A stretch of DNA of 51,411 nucleotides from Asparagopsis taxiformis (taxonomy: Eukaryota > Rhodophyta > Florideophyceae > Bonnemaisoniales > Bonnemaisoniaceae): assembly GCA_030407315.1 (NCBI GenBank), contig JALQPE010002530.1:1-51411 (forward strand). Reading direction: 5' to 3'. The position numbers and the translations under genes were made by a program. Shown piece by piece: positions 1 through 11,222 of the stretch (its first letter is position 1; every line of letters starts with the position of its first letter). The notes beneath the pieces were generated by a model. It had not been told where the DNA came from and did no database searches. It saw nothing but the letters and a program-made list of their open reading frames with translations.

Positions 1-139
1 CAGGCTGCATCACTGCTGCGGATTTCTCCCTGCAGTTCCCTGGAAGCTGTTCACTGGGACTGGCCACATTGAGTGAATCGAATCTCGCCTTTGTCCTACG
101 ACGTGGTTTCTTTCGAATAGGAGTCCGTCTCGGAGCCAT
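1..139 (-). pseudogene. Transposase N-terminus, copy A (partial, frameshifted)
   Basis: The start codon lies at 139-137 and the frame matches the first ~46 codons of the intact transposase at 16552. The N-terminus is basic (MAPRRTPIRKK type). Relative to copies B and C there are three bases missing near codon 10, which is in frame overall. One A is also missing in the GGGAAACTG run near position 37, which shifts the frame. The copy is therefore probably dead, unless the deletions are sequence errors at a contig end. Confidence 0.75.
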
Positions 140-717
140 CTTGATGTTTTGTTTCTTTCTTCTTCGTCAGTTTTGTTGCATAGAATACAACTCTCTAACT
201 TCTACGACATGACTACTATCTCAATACAGTACTACACTTTTTAACCGTTACGAACCTTTCCAGGCTTTCATTCGATCCATGAACTGGTTCACCACAATGC
301 TTTGCCCTATGCTCATTGCTTTATGCACATTGATTGTTTTCATCGGACTCAACATCGTTTTGCTATCTTGTATCGCATCCCCCTAACCACAAACCCAGCC
401 AAGATGTATCCATTTCGGAAAACGGCCGTTTATTCGCAGTGATGCTCTAGGCACTAATACTGAATCTGATTTTCTCATACACGTACTTCCTACTCGTATA
501 CTCTACCATTTCGGCCCTATTTACAAGTTGAAAGCACATCTCTCGTTGAATCGTTCGGTGTGATATCTTAAATTAGCATAAATTTATATATGCAATGCAG
601 ATTCACTGCTCGCTTGCAACATGAAAATTATAAATTTCTCCCACACTGCTGTTTCCTAGCCACCCACATCAACGTGGCCCGCTTTGACTGCCTGCCAAGT
701 GTGCTCAGAGCATGCAA

Positions 718-868
718 TGACGTCATCGATATATACCGTCCACATCATCACTGGAAGCGCGGACTCCTCGTCCAGGAAAGTGCGCCATTTTTACTACTCC
801 TCGCCTCACCCTTTTCTGTAGGCCCCATATGCTAGTGTTTTTCCTATATTTCTGTAGTGATGACGTCA
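718..868 (-). promoter_or_regulatory. Paired TGACGTCA octamers, copy A leader
   Basis: Two perfect TGACGTCA palindromes (718-725 and 861-868) lie 143 bp apart upstream of the copy A transposase start. The same pair at the same spacing occurs in copies B and C. TGACGTCA is the classical CRE/bZIP (ATF/CREB-type) site. A binding protein in this organism is inferred. Confidence 0.5.
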
Positions 869-1084
869 TTATAGACTAGAGAAGCGGTAGAAGATACAAT
901 AATTTTGCGCCTGTTCTGCCAGGTCATGTGCTTCAAAGCGTAATTCGCACCCTAGGTATCGTTTTTCTGGGCCTCCCATCCCACCGCTCCGTTTCAAAAT
1001 TCATCCCTCTATTGTTCTCCTACACGTCATTTCCGCCCGCAGAGTGCTACTTAAACAACAGATTCTGGAATCCTTGTTTCCATC

Positions 1085-1222
1085 TTCATATCCGTCGGAA
1101 ACAAAGCAACAACCCTGGCCGTGGAAGCCGTATAGATCATCTAAACTGCTTCCAAAGCGTAAGTTTAGATCATCAATACGGCTTCCAAGGCCAAAGTTGT
1201 TGCTTGTCTCCGACGGATATGA
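1085..1222 (-). repeat. Long imperfect hairpin in leader, copy A
   Basis: An inverted repeat with arms of about 60 bp begins TTCATATCCGTCGGA and ends with its complement, around a loop of about 20 bp. It is the counterpart of 12613-12752 and 15452-15592. Confidence 0.8.
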
Positions 1223-1919
1223 ACCATGATGGTACGTTCCACACTCACGCCACTAACCCAGTTTTCTATTTGTTTTCTCTTTCTCAGGTTCCAGTCGGTG
1301 AGTGTTCCACTTCTACTTTCATTTATCTTTCCTCTTACCACTTCTCCACTACTTTTCTGTTCTGCCTGTGAGTACATATCTCATTTGGGATGCAATGGTA
1401 TTTGTTAAGGTACGTTTAGTCTCCTAATCACCATCATTTCCCTCTCCAATTCAACGTCACTAACTTGTTTCCTTTCTCTACATCATTTTTCTTCTTCTCT
1501 TCATTCCTAGCTTATTCATGCAGCTCAATCAGGTTATAGATTTGTAGACTTTCTAGTAGTTTTAGGTTTTACTCGTCGGAATAGTGTTAGTTGTAGTAGC
1601 ATTTTTAACATAGGGATTGTTTATTCTCAATGTAGCCTGCGCAAATAAACAAATCCAGAGTGAAGCTTCCCATATCGCACCCTCTTAGATTGCTACCTAT
1701 CCTACCGAGCGTATACCTCTCGCTAGCTCTAGTCACTACGAAATAAAAATTCCTAGCCGTACTATTCTGTCCATTCCCATATGAATACCGTCCATGCCCA
1801 TCCTCATAGCGCTAGAACTGCCTCCCTCTACCCCAGAAAGATGCCCACGACAGCGTGACGCTCCATCTCATCCACCACTCCCAGACACCGAATTTTACTA
1901 TATCAGGACACTACTTTTA

Positions 1920-2601
1920 CTGTCTCCAGGTGCTGCCCAGGCAGCACGAAATACTGTCTCCAGGTGCTGCCCAGGGCAGCACAAAGTACTGTATCCAGGT
2001 GCTGCCCAGGACAGTGGAATCACTGTATCCGGGTGCTGCCCAGGGCAGCACAAAGTACTGTCCTACAGGTGCTGCCCAGGGCAGCACAAAGTACTGTCTA
2101 CAGGTGCTGCCCAGGGCAGCACGAATATTGTCTACAGGTGCTGCCCAGGGCAGCACAAAGTACTGTCTACAGGTACTGCCCAGGACAGTGAAAATCACTG
2201 TCTCCAGGTACTGCCCAGGACAGTGAAAATCACTGTCTCCAGGTGCTGCCCAGGACAGTGCACCGTGTTGGTTCCATCTATTGTCCCAGGCAGCGTATTT
2301 CACTATCCGGCCATGTTGCCTTGGCCAATACAAAACACTATCCGCCACACTGCCCAGTACAGTAAATTACATCATATCCAACTATTGAATAAATCATTAA
2401 TTTTTACTGTCTCCATTCACTGCCTCAGACAGTACTGTGAGACAGTGTTTTTTACTGTCTGCAGACAGTGTTCCGTACTGTCTGCCAGACAGTGCAAATC
2501 ACTGTCTCCAAGTGTGGCATTAATTTTCATTGCCGCATAGTGATTTTTACTGTCTCAGACAGTAAAAATCACTGTCTCGCAGTACTGTCTGAGGCCCCCT
2601 T
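1920..2601 (-). repeat. Subterminal repeat array, copy A
   Basis: About ten tandem ~35-bp units, each with an inverted pair of the type GGTGCTGCCC/GGGCAGCAC and an ACTGTCT/AGACAGT core, occupy 1920-2270. A less regular zone of ACTGTCT/AGACAGT palindromes reaches the terminus. Such arrays are typical CACTA subterminal repeats, which in plant En/Spm bind the accessory protein TnpA. The open frames through this array are artefacts of the repeat period. Confidence 0.85.
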
Positions 2602-2615
2602 TCAACACCGTAGTG
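2602..2615 (-). repeat. Terminal inverted repeat, copy A
   Basis: TCAACACCGTAGTG ends at 2615. This is the reverse complement of the 14-bp terminus CACTACGGTGTTGA found at 11209, 13873 and (inverted) 51395-51408. CACTA/EnSpm elements are named for this terminus. Confidence 0.9.
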
Positions 2616-3682
2616 ATTGCAGAATGCATGAAAGAAGCAAGTGAAAATGGCATTACAGTAACAGGAGCTATTAAATTGAAAACAAACGTTCGAAACTTAC
2701 CGAGATGTAATGAGAGTGAGGCTTGGAAATGACCCCCCAGCCGATGTAGAGCCAATGAAAGTGGAAATAAGACCAGACGCGAAGCCAGTGGCTGCAAAAC
2801 CACGTAGTTTCTCGATGGAAGGAAGGAAGTTCATGGAAAACTACGTAGATCGGGTGATACGGTATGGTTTTGGAAAGGTTACCACCACAGCAAAATGGGT
2901 CGCAGCGCCAGTATTGGTGGCGAAACACCACCAGCGAATTTCAGACTTACTTTGATTACAGGCCTGTTAATGCCGTCACAGTCGATATGAACTGGCCGAT
3001 GCCTCGTATAGAATCTGAATTGAGTGATGTGGCTGGCAGTACATATTTTGCTACAGTTGACTTTGTAAGTGGATATTGGCAGTTGCGATTATCGATTGAA
3101 AGTCAAGAACTACTCAGTTTTACAACATCTAACAGGATATCATGCCAACAAGATGTACACAAGGAGCAAAAAACGCTGGACCAAACTTCCAATCTAAAAT
3201 AGAGCCACTGTTTGCGACCATAAGACACGCTCTAAAGGCATGGTTGGATGATTTCGTATTGCATAGTCGAAGCGAAGACGACCATCTACAAGTCATCGAA
3301 CAATTTTTATCGATCTGCCGCAAGGCACGGTTGAAAATTTCAGTACGAAAGTCTAAGTTCTTTCTACGCAGTGTACGATGGTGTGGACGTATATTGGATG
3401 GAGATGGAATCACTTACGACCCAAGGAATCTCAGCGGGCTCAAAGATATGCATTTGCCACGTATGGCAAGTGAACTTTGTGAATACATTCACTGCTTGCA
3501 ATGGATGTCAACTAACATACCTGATTTTGCACAGAGGATTGCGCCTCTTCGCCAAATATTAGAAGCTGCATATGACAGAGCGGGTGCTCGTACAAAAAGG
3601 AAATTAAGTGTATTCCACTTGAGTCTATTGGATGGAGCACCACACACAGCTCTGCTTTCATGGACTTGCAAGACGAGTTGAA
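2616..3682 (+). pseudogene. Reverse transcriptase domain, frameshifted
   Basis: Recognisable Ty3/gypsy reverse transcriptase stretches occur in different frames. The leader VRLGNDPPADVEPM (~2715) resembles the linker before gypsy RT. A DYRPVNAVT-type block and TVDFVSGYWQ (~3055) carry the first catalytic Asp. The WLDD box (~3240) stands for the YxDD catalytic motif. Frames change near 2940, 3140 and 3660, so no functional enzyme is encoded. Confidence 0.8.
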
Positions 3683-4170
3683 AAAGCTAGCGAAATTAGC
3701 ACACAAGGAGCCCGGGAAAGTCACCTGCATTTACACCGACGCATCGGATGAATTTTGGTCTGCAGTAATCACACAAACCACTCCAACAGATTTGACAAAA
3801 GAACTTGCCTCGCAAAAACACGATCCCATGGCATTCTTAGGCTCTGCATTCAAGCAAACAGAGAAACTTTGGACAACTTTTGAAAAGGAAGCATATGCAA
3901 TATATCAAGTATTCAAAAAGTTGGACTATCTGCTACTTACAGAGCGAGAAACACATATATACACAGACCATCGCAACTTGTTATTTGTGTTCAACCCACT
4001 AGCTCTAGATCCTGCACTCGGCCGTCATGTCATAAGCAAAGTACAAAGGTGGGGACTGTACTTGTCTCGGTTTTCATATGTTATTGAACATGTAGCTGGC
4101 GACAAAAAACGTAATGGCGGACATAATGACAAGATGGATGAAGGGCTATCGAGGCAAACGTGCATCAGTA
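3660..4170 (+). pseudogene. RNase H domain of chromovirus pol
   Basis: A continuous frame contains YTDASDEFW (~3733) and, later, YTDHRNL (~3960), typical of gypsy RNase H. It ends with the tether-type sequence SYVIEHVAGDKKR. The frame is offset from the RT block upstream and the integrase block downstream, so this is a decayed part of the same polyprotein. Confidence 0.8.
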
Positions 4171-5420
4171 AGGAGAATTACACGCCTTCTTTCAGAGCAA
4201 GACGTTGTGCAATCACCATTGGCGGACGGTTTCAAGGCACCAGAAGGTGATTGGATAAGAAAATCGCAGATGGAACACAAAACCAGAGTACCAAGCAACG
4301 GCATAATGGACAAGAATGACTTTTGGAAAGTCGACGGCAAAGTATGGATCCCAGAGCATGATTCAGAGCTGCAATTGAAGCTATTAGTCATAGCTCACTG
4401 CGGCAGAGCAGGACACAGAGGAAAAGAAGCGACTCAAAGCATTTTGTGCGAAGGATACTATTGGACAGGAATGAAGGATAATTGTCACGAGTTCATTGCA
4501 GCTTGCCTGCATTGTATTACTGGAAAGACAGGCCATAAGATTGCTCGTCCATTATCAACCACATTGCATGCGACGGCACCTAACGAAGTTATTCATTTTG
4601 ATTACCTATACATGGGTCCGGGAATCGGGAACATGAAGTATATACTGGTAATACGCGATGACTTGTCAGGCTATCTTTGGCCTACCCCTACACAGCGAGC
4701 GGATGCTCAGACTGCCGCCGCCGAAATATCTCGATGGATACGAGTGTTTACATTGATGTTATTCTGGGTAAGTGACCAGGGATCTCACTTCCATAATGTG
4801 ACAATGGAAACCTAGCTAAGAGCCACAACATTACTCATCGATTTACAGTGGCATATTCACCATGGGTTAACGGCACAGTTGAAAGCTGCATGAAGCATGT
4901 GCAAGCCGCATACCGATGCTTACAATCAGAGATGATGTTAGGACCTCAAGACTGGCCTACGACTGTTGGTATGATACAGACAGTACTGAATGAGGCACCG
5001 CTGAGACGATTAGGCTTCAGGGCGGATGGCACGCATAGACGCCATTGGAGGTAGTGACTGGCATAAAACCTGCTCGTTCAATGCTTTACACAAGCCAAAT
5101 CGGCACAGCTGAGCACAGTCCACGGAAAATAGAAAAAGTCAGAGCAATGCAGCTCATGGAATGCGACAAACTTCAAACAGCTTTTGAGTTCATACACAAG
5201 GATGTCGCTACAAAGGTTTCTACAAACCGAGCACGGCAAATTAAGTATCATAATAACAAAACAAATGTAACTAAGGCCAACTTTACTACCGGTGATTTCG
5301 TGCTGGTGCGACGCCCACAAGACAAAGGACATAAACAGTCCTTCCGATGGGTTGGCCAAGACGTATCAAGGGAGTGGTTGGTGAGGTTGTTTATGATGTA
5401 GAGAATATTTTTACAAGCAT
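4170..5420 (+). pseudogene. Integrase, frameshifted
   Basis: The H2C2 zinc-binding region is visible (HCGRAGHRGKE ... CLHC, ~4395-4515). Catalytic-core motifs follow: HFDY (~4595), VSDQGSHF (~4770), and NGTVES (~4870, the Glu motif). The C-terminal part at 5045-5401 contains a GDFVLV-type SH3-like start. Stops or frame changes fall near 4815, 5045 and 5401. Confidence 0.8.
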
Positions 5421-5750
5421 GTTGAGCGGGTGCACGCCGAACGACTAATACTCTATCGAGCAGATCAAGACGGTAAGGAAATAAGCAAAGAGTTGCTTAA
5501 TCATGCTAAACACAGCGAGACCAAATATGAATTGATAGAGGAGCTGATGGGAATCAGTGGTTCAGAAAAGGATGGAATATACATACAGGTGAAGTGGACT
5601 AGTCTGCCAGAAAAGCAGGATTGGACGTGGCAACCGATCAGAGAACTATACGAGGATGTCCCAGAAATGGTTATGGACTTATTAGATGGATGCAAAAAGC
5701 CAGTCGCAAAGCAGGCAAAGAAATTGTTGTCAGGATCTACATCAAAATGA
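5400..5750 (+). pseudogene. Chromodomain at pol C-terminus
   Basis: The frame 5430-5750 encodes YELIEELMG ... YIQVKWTSLPEKQDWTWQPI, a chromodomain with an aromatic-rich strand and the WxPxxEL-like ending. In chromoviruses this domain, at the end of the integrase, guides insertion to methylated-histone chromatin. It is separated from the integrase by a frame break, so it is classed with the decayed pol. The frame closes with TGA at 5748-5750. Confidence 0.75.
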
Positions 5751-6090
5751 CTGCATACACCTGAAGCATCTGGTGATAGTCATGGGGCGGTGTGGAGATT
5801 GAAGATCCTAACACGAAATAATAACGGTGAAGAGAATGAAAGAATGCAAGAGGTTTAAGAGGAGAGTGACGCGTAATAATTACATCACATGTTGCGATGG
5901 TAATTATTACAGGATAGGATACAAACATTAGATTATGTTAGCAGTATAAAAGGAGTACCACATTGCACTCTGGTGAGAGTGGTACAGGCAGATTTGGGAA
6001 TAAGTTGTGTGTCAGCTTCGATTGTACTAACGGTCTATACTACCCGCGAGGTTATTGCCAGTTAGGCTTACATTGTAATGTACAGCTGGT
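5751..6090 (+). other. LTR-like 3' sequence with TATA box
   Basis: Noncoding sequence follows pol. It contains GCAGTATAAAAGG near 5942, a plausible LTR promoter, followed by a CACTCTGGTGAGAGTG hairpin. Only one LTR copy can be present, so its boundaries cannot be fixed from the window. Confidence 0.4.
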
Positions 6091-6791
6091 TAGCTTAAGT
6101 TAGAAATTTGCCCCTTGTGGGGTCTTGGCCGGGGCCGATGGGCCCGGATAGGGTTATTTGTCAGCCTTAGCTTGTCCCAAGTATAGGAAACACGCCGGTT
6201 GGCTGGTGCCTTGTGATTGGCACATACCTTAAGTGGGCACCCAATAGGGAAGCGACGCGCCTCGATCGGTGAGGACCGCCAGGCGGTACGACACGGCCCC
6301 TCCTCAGAGATTTGTCGTCCCGACAAAATTTGATCAAATAAAAATTACAATTTTTGGCTGTGGCCGTTGCATTGTGCAATTCAAAATTTCCCGCGCGCGG
6401 CGCGTGTTCGATAAATTCGTTTAGTCCATCCGACTCTTCCGGCGGTCCACCGACCGTTTCCCATTGGAATCAACACCTGTTGCAGGTTTCTTATCGATCC
6501 CACGCGAAAGAGCGTACTCACCCCTTCGGTGTCCACAGTGTACGAGAGTTCGTGTCCCTTCCGTCATCCCTCAAAGGGTTTTGCATCCATCTGCAAGATA
6601 ATTTACCGCGCGATCGCGTGAGCGGTGCCAACTCGAGGCTTTGAATTCATCACCCGGCCAATCGCCTTGCGAATCCCATTCAGGGTTGCCTACCGCAGCT
6701 ACTTCTTGGAGATTTAAGCCAATAGGCCATTTGTCAATCCCGCTTCAGGGTTTTTAGCAACGTCCTTCATCGCCTCTACTGGCTTTTTAAG
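6091..6791 (+). other. Leader of gag-like element, no gene seen
   Basis: GC-rich noncoding sequence precedes the gag-like gene. I could not identify a primer-binding site or LTR edge with confidence. Open frames here have no protein-like composition. Confidence 0.35.
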
Positions 6792-9700
6792 ATGTCCCCT
6801 CGCGCCCCGATTCAATTCGAATCCTCCGAAGAGGAAGGGGACAATATGGGTTCACCCAACCGTCCAACCACGTGCTCAAGCGTTCGCCGCCCAGCCACTC
6901 GCCACCAGGCATCTTCTTCCCGCACCGGGCCACGCCAACACCGGCCAAGTCCTCTTCGACTCCCGCGACAAGCGCGCCGATCGCCTCCGCGGCTTCATCG
7001 CAAACGCGAACTCGTTCGACTGCCGTCAAGGCTCCGGTTGAGACAGCATCGCCTTCCGGCAAAGTCGTTGGGACTCCTTCGCGCTCCGAAAAGTCGGTTC
7101 CTCCCGCTAGGGAAAATGCACAAGGTGGCAAGGTCGGTCCGACCGAATCCCCTGCTTCCCCGAAGCCGTCCACGCCCGTGGCTACTGCCAAGCCGTTATC
7201 GGCCAATCCGCCATCGCGCGAAGGCGAACCCGTTAACGCCACCAGGCCGTTTCCAAAAGGAGCTATGTCGGCCGCTGCCGAAGAGGTCGTTGAAGTTATT
7301 GCCGAGGGGGGCGCTACGCCCAAGCCATTGAGGCAATCCAATGCTAGGCCTTCGCCAAGCTCCCGGCCGTCGTTGGCTCGTCCCTCCGCTCCTGCGGTTC
7401 GTACCTCTTCTGGTCGTGACGCTTCTGCGAACCCTTACGAGGACTATGGTCGCCGCAATCAGCAAATTCTGGCGGACGCTCGTAAGCGTAGGGAAGAAGA
7501 GTTGCGTCGCGAAGCCGCTCGTGCGGAAGCCGAAAAGGCAGAAGCCGAAAAGGCAGAAGCCGAAAGAGGTAATGCTCAGCTTGTTGAGTCGGCCGTAGAC
7601 CCGTACGCCTCTTCTGGCAGAGTTACCCGGAGTGGGGCTGGTTCTATTCCCGTTAATGCATCTGCAGGCGTGAGGCCGTCGGGCACCGCCCTAGTCGATC
7701 CTTACGCCGTTGCGTCTGCGCCAGCACCGGCTGTCCCATCACATGATACCCCTCCTCGGGCGCCGAAGCCATCTGCCAATTGGCGTCCCTCGGGGAATTT
7801 TATCCAGCTAATGCTGACGAGCTCATGGTGTTTGATTCGCAAGCATTGCCGTTTAGGCGTGAGCTGGCTGCTCCCTGGGAACACTACCCATTCGCGCGAC
7901 TCCCTCGTAAGGATTTTACCGACCGCCCGCGAAGCTAATTACGTCGCGATATGCTCCTGATGAGTTCCCTCCGGGGTCAAAGCCACCAGGTGCAAAATGA
8001 ATGTTGGTCGGCGTATGCCCGTCTCCCTTCAAGTCGCCCGATGCGTCACTTCCGTGTTCCTCATACGCTTTGTAGCGACAGGACTTTTCTCCTTCATCCC
8101 GGGGATGCTCTTTACCTCGAACGTATGAACCGTCGCTTGTTCCAAGAGGAATCGTACCAAGGTACCGTAGAGGACATGCCGATGATTCGGTCTCGCTGGT
8201 TTACGTATCCCCCTCGTCTCGATACGGGTAACTATGAGCATCATATGCGACTTCACGCTAGCGTCACTTCCCGAATGATGGGGCGTCAAGTGACGGCGAA
8301 TGACTATCGCGTATTCGCGCACCGTAATGGTAGCTCTGTTGAGCCAGTCACTAGACCCATGAGGGTATCGAGGGAAGCGTTAGACCCGTTTTGGGATGAT
8401 CCCATTTGGGAGGGGCAGTTGGCTCCGCCGATGTGCTTGCCTATCGCCGACCCTCCGTCGTTGGTGTATTTCCACCATTCCGCTCTTCGCGATGCGCCCG
8501 CATGGCGGTTGAATAGACTCCGGTCGTACCTCGAGTTGGAGAGGGATATCCTAATAGGAATCGAGTTGGCTCGTATCGTCGAAACGCGGGGTTTCGTGCC
8601 GGTGATGGCTGAGGAACTCGTCAACAGAGTAAGTCGTACCTGGTACGGTCTCGCGGAGGTGCCGCTGTCGGACGTGGTTCCCCATAGCAGGAAGTTACCT
8701 GGCACAGTAGTGCGTCGCCTGTTGAAGGTAGCCCTTGGGGGTGATGATTATCCTCAAGAGATGGTCAGCACCAACATCACAGGAGTGGCACCGGAGAAGG
8801 TGGTTCTCTATACGACGGTGGACCTGCTGATAAGGGCGTTACGTATCAACGTTTTAAACCACCGAGAAGGTTCGACCGCAGAGCTGCCTCCCTAGCGTAG
8901 GGATGGTGAATTCACCGAAGACGGTTATTACGGCTTGGAGCCTGGCCATTTTTCTGACGGTGATCCTGAGTCGTACAAGTATCAGCCTATTGGCGAAGCG
9001 TTTGTGCCGCGTCCGTGGTGGAGTTCCGAGATGGGAGGCCCGAGCGGTCGCTCTCCTTATGCAGGACGGAGCTTTGCTCCTGTTGCTCCCTTACCACCCA
9101 GTGGTTCTGATGACTTGTATGAAGGTTCGGTCCCAATGGATACCACGCCTACCGCGTCAGCCCCTCAGCCTGTGGCTGCTCCGTCATCCCAGATGGGTCC
9201 TGCCGTGGAGGCGTTTCTAACGTCCGACAAAGGCTCTGAGCCATCCGTAACCGGTGATGACGGTACTCCGCGTCAGCCTTCCGCTGTGAACATCCTACGT
9301 GGGGAGTTATCCGGTCGGGAGTTGATGTCACTTCCAGAGGTGCGGCGGTTGGCCAATGAGATCGGGGATGGTACGGTCGCTTCCGTTTTCGTCTCGGCCA
9401 ATGGGCGTTTCCTCGTGGATTCTGTGTTGGACACGCTTGCGCTTATGTGTGTCACGTTGGCTAATCGCTACAAGCACGGACGCGAGCAGCGTAATGTCGC
9501 CCGGGAGCGCCTTCGCGAAGAGCGAGAACGACGCCGCGTGGCAGATAAGGAGATAGAGGCTGCACGCCTTGAAGCCGCAGAATTGCGTACCCGGATTGGG
9601 GAACTGGAAGGCGAGTTGGGTGACGCCAGGCGTCTGCTGGAGCAAGCGGCTTCAGCCTCGCGCGTTATTCCCGGGGAGGGTGAAGAAGAGGCGGCTCAGC

Positions 9701-10101
9701 CTGGTTATTCACGTCGTCGTGCTAGGTCTCCCGATGAGGGTATTCCCGACCGCAATGTGCGTACTCGGCTTCGTTCCCCTGAGGGTGCTGCTGCTCGTAA
9801 TCCTTTGCTTGCGCAATTGGATGCCCGTCTAGGGTCGCCTGAGTCGCCAGATTTTTCTCCGCGTTCCGCGTCCGTCCCTGTAGTTGGGTTACCCGCACCT
9901 GCGGTCGCGCCTTCGCATGGCCCTGTGCCTGCCCGTCGTCGGGGTAGCGGTGCTGTTCCGCAGCGCGGCTTGCGTCGCAATCCCACGTACGCTAGGGTTC
10001 CACCCCGCCATCCTCTTCCATCGACGAACGTGCGTGCGTTTGCCCCTACGGCACCCTCCGCATCCCAGCGGCCTCGGCCTTCGAGCCATTATCGTCGCTA
10101 G
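6792..10101 (+). pseudogene. gag-like protein, multiply frameshifted
   Basis: The ATG at 6792 begins MSPRAPIQFESSEEEG. The coding signal then changes frame near 6870, 7795 and 7950. From 7951 one frame runs to 10101, interrupted by a TAG at 8893-8895. The N-terminal third is Pro/Ser/Ala-rich and low-complexity. The centre (~8000-8890) looks globular, and the C-terminal third has a strong coiled coil (~9475-9660, rich in RERLREERERR-type heptads) followed by an Arg/Pro-rich tail. No zinc knuckle is seen. A gag-type structural protein is the best guess from size, composition and neighbours; it lacks a diagnostic motif. Confidence 0.5.
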
Positions 10102-10376
10102 GGACAGGCAATTGCCTCCGCACAAACCTCTAAGGGTAGTTTGAACACGCTTTTGCGTTGCGCCTTTGTTCATCAGGTAGTCCTGAGGCACCTCTGAGGT
10201 ACATTAAAGATGCATCATCACTATGACGTGTGAGCTTGTTTGTTGAACCCCTATTGGCCAAATTTCATTTTAGAAAAAATCTTAATTTCCACACTGGCTC
10301 CGGTTGGCGGTGATAAAGTGCGCCCTTTCTGGGTTGACCTTCCGAGGCTCGGTAGCTCCACCCGGTGGATGCCTTG
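10102..10376. other. Spacer between convergent retroelement ORFs
   Basis: No gene is seen here. This 275-bp stretch separates the 3' end of the plus-strand gag-like gene from the 3' end of the minus-strand chromodomain ORF. It is too short to hold two full LTRs. Confidence 0.4.
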
Positions 10377-11208
10377 TTAGGTTCTCGTCCCTGAGCGGTT
10401 ATGCAACTTCTTCCCACTTCTGGGTGTGCGCGTGCGTGGTCGGCGCGGTGGCCTGTCACCCTTACGGTGTTGCGTACGGCGGTAGTACCGTGATGCCCAT
10501 TCGGGGGGAACATTCGCTCGTTGCGTCCATGTTGGCTTGCGGTAGCCATACCACTTCACAAGGAACCATTGTTCCCCATCGTCGTCAGTGACGTAGTCTA
10601 TAAGATCATCGATGGGATACTCCTCGTCCGAGGTTGTGCATTTGGCATCGCCACTTCCCTCTGGGGTTTCCTTCGTCCCTTCAGGGGGTGATGCTTGTTC
10701 CGAGTTCGGTCGGGTGCCCGGTGGCGCTTTTTCTTCTTCTCCATTGGGAGTGGTTTCCCATGACCCTATGGGGTTCGCCGTCGCCTTTGAGCGAGTGTTT
10801 CGACCCTGTTTGGGGTTTGCCACCCGGGTGGGTGCTCGTCTTGTTCGGTTCGCGGTGCGCGGTTTCGTTCCCGCTAAAGGGTTTGCCTCTCGTTGAGGAG
10901 GGGTCGGCGTCTGTGGACGTGCATCGCTTAAGCGTCGCTTGTTCGCGTTTCTGCGAGTTGGATGCCTTTGGGCTGAGTCTGTGGCGTCAGTGCGTGCCCC
11001 ACTCTTGCGAATTGTTCGCTTGTGCGATGGGTGAGCCCTATCGGGGTTGGGACTTTGGTCCGCATCTGCCTGGGCAGCGTGTGCGTCTCTACTTCGTAAG
11101 TTTCTTCGCAATTGTGTGCGGTCGCGGTCGGTTGCCACCTGGTGCATGGGTGAACGACTTGGGTCGTGTGCGTCGCTCCCAATTGTGGGTGAGTTACCGA
11201 AAGGGGTA
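10377..11208 (-). pseudogene. Chromodomain C-terminal pol fragment, cut by element B
   Basis: The minus-strand frame is open from the CACTA terminus at 11208 down to the stop at 10377. A long Arg/Thr/Pro-rich basic linker precedes a chromodomain (DDLIDYVTDDDGEQWFLVKWYGY...PTWTQ, ~10470-10570). A basic tail follows. This matches the end of a chromovirus integrase. Upstream integrase sequence is absent, because element B inserted at 11208. Its sequence and strand differ from the chromodomain at 5430, so it is a second family. Confidence 0.65.
11207..11208. repeat. Candidate TA target-site duplication, left of B
   Basis: The dinucleotide 'ta' abuts the B left terminus and is matched by 'ta' at 51409-51410. 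Confidence 0.45.
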
Positions 11209-11222
11209 CACTACGGTGTTGA
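11209..11222 (+). repeat. Left terminal inverted repeat of B
   Basis: CACTACGGTGTTGA is identical to 13873-13886 and to the inverted copies ending at 2615 and 51408. Confidence 0.9.

Larger units (their letters stand above)
1..2615 (-). mobile_element. CACTA element copy A, 5' end only (inverted)
   Basis: This is the reverse complement of the 5' ends at 11209-13872 and 13873-16700. Read on the minus strand it runs: terminal repeat (2615 downward), 35-bp subterminal repeats, a leader with a long hairpin, two TGACGTCA octamers, then the start of the transposase gene at 139. The body continues beyond the left edge. The flank outside the terminus is 'at', so the partner end should also be flanked by 'at' if this family makes 2-bp target duplications. 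The last ~600 bases before position 1 carry several single-base deletions relative to copies B and C. Confidence 0.9.
2616..6090 (+). mobile_element. Ty3/gypsy chromovirus remnant, cut by copy A
   Basis: The order reverse transcriptase, RNase H, zinc-binding integrase, chromodomain is that of a Ty3/gypsy chromovirus. The 5' part (LTR, gag, protease) is missing: recognisable pol sequence begins directly beside the CACTA terminus at 2615, so copy A apparently landed inside this element. Coding is broken into at least seven frame changes. The 3' end runs into LTR-like sequence with a TATA box near 5945. Confidence 0.8.

Noticed and set aside
590..835. ~80-aa ORF conserved in all three 5' leaders (also 13003-13218 and 15843-16058)
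   Set aside because: It reads opposite to the transposase through the promoter with the TGACGTCA sites. Conservation is explained by recent duplication of the DNA.
1920..2270. CRISPR-like array of ~35-bp repeats (also 11570-11910 and 14235-14750)
   Set aside because: The units are contiguous with no unique spacers, internally palindromic, and adjacent to CACTA termini, so they are subterminal transposon repeats.
1794..2540. ORFs through the subterminal arrays (VLPRAAQSTV-type repeats)
   Set aside because: All frames stay open because the 35-bp unit lacks stops and cycles through frames. The peptides mirror the repeat and are present on both strands.
6792..7331. Separate ORF in the first frame of the gag-like region
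   Set aside because: After ~25 protein-like residues it becomes an Arg/Pro-rich shadow. The coding signal moves to the frame opening at 6872.
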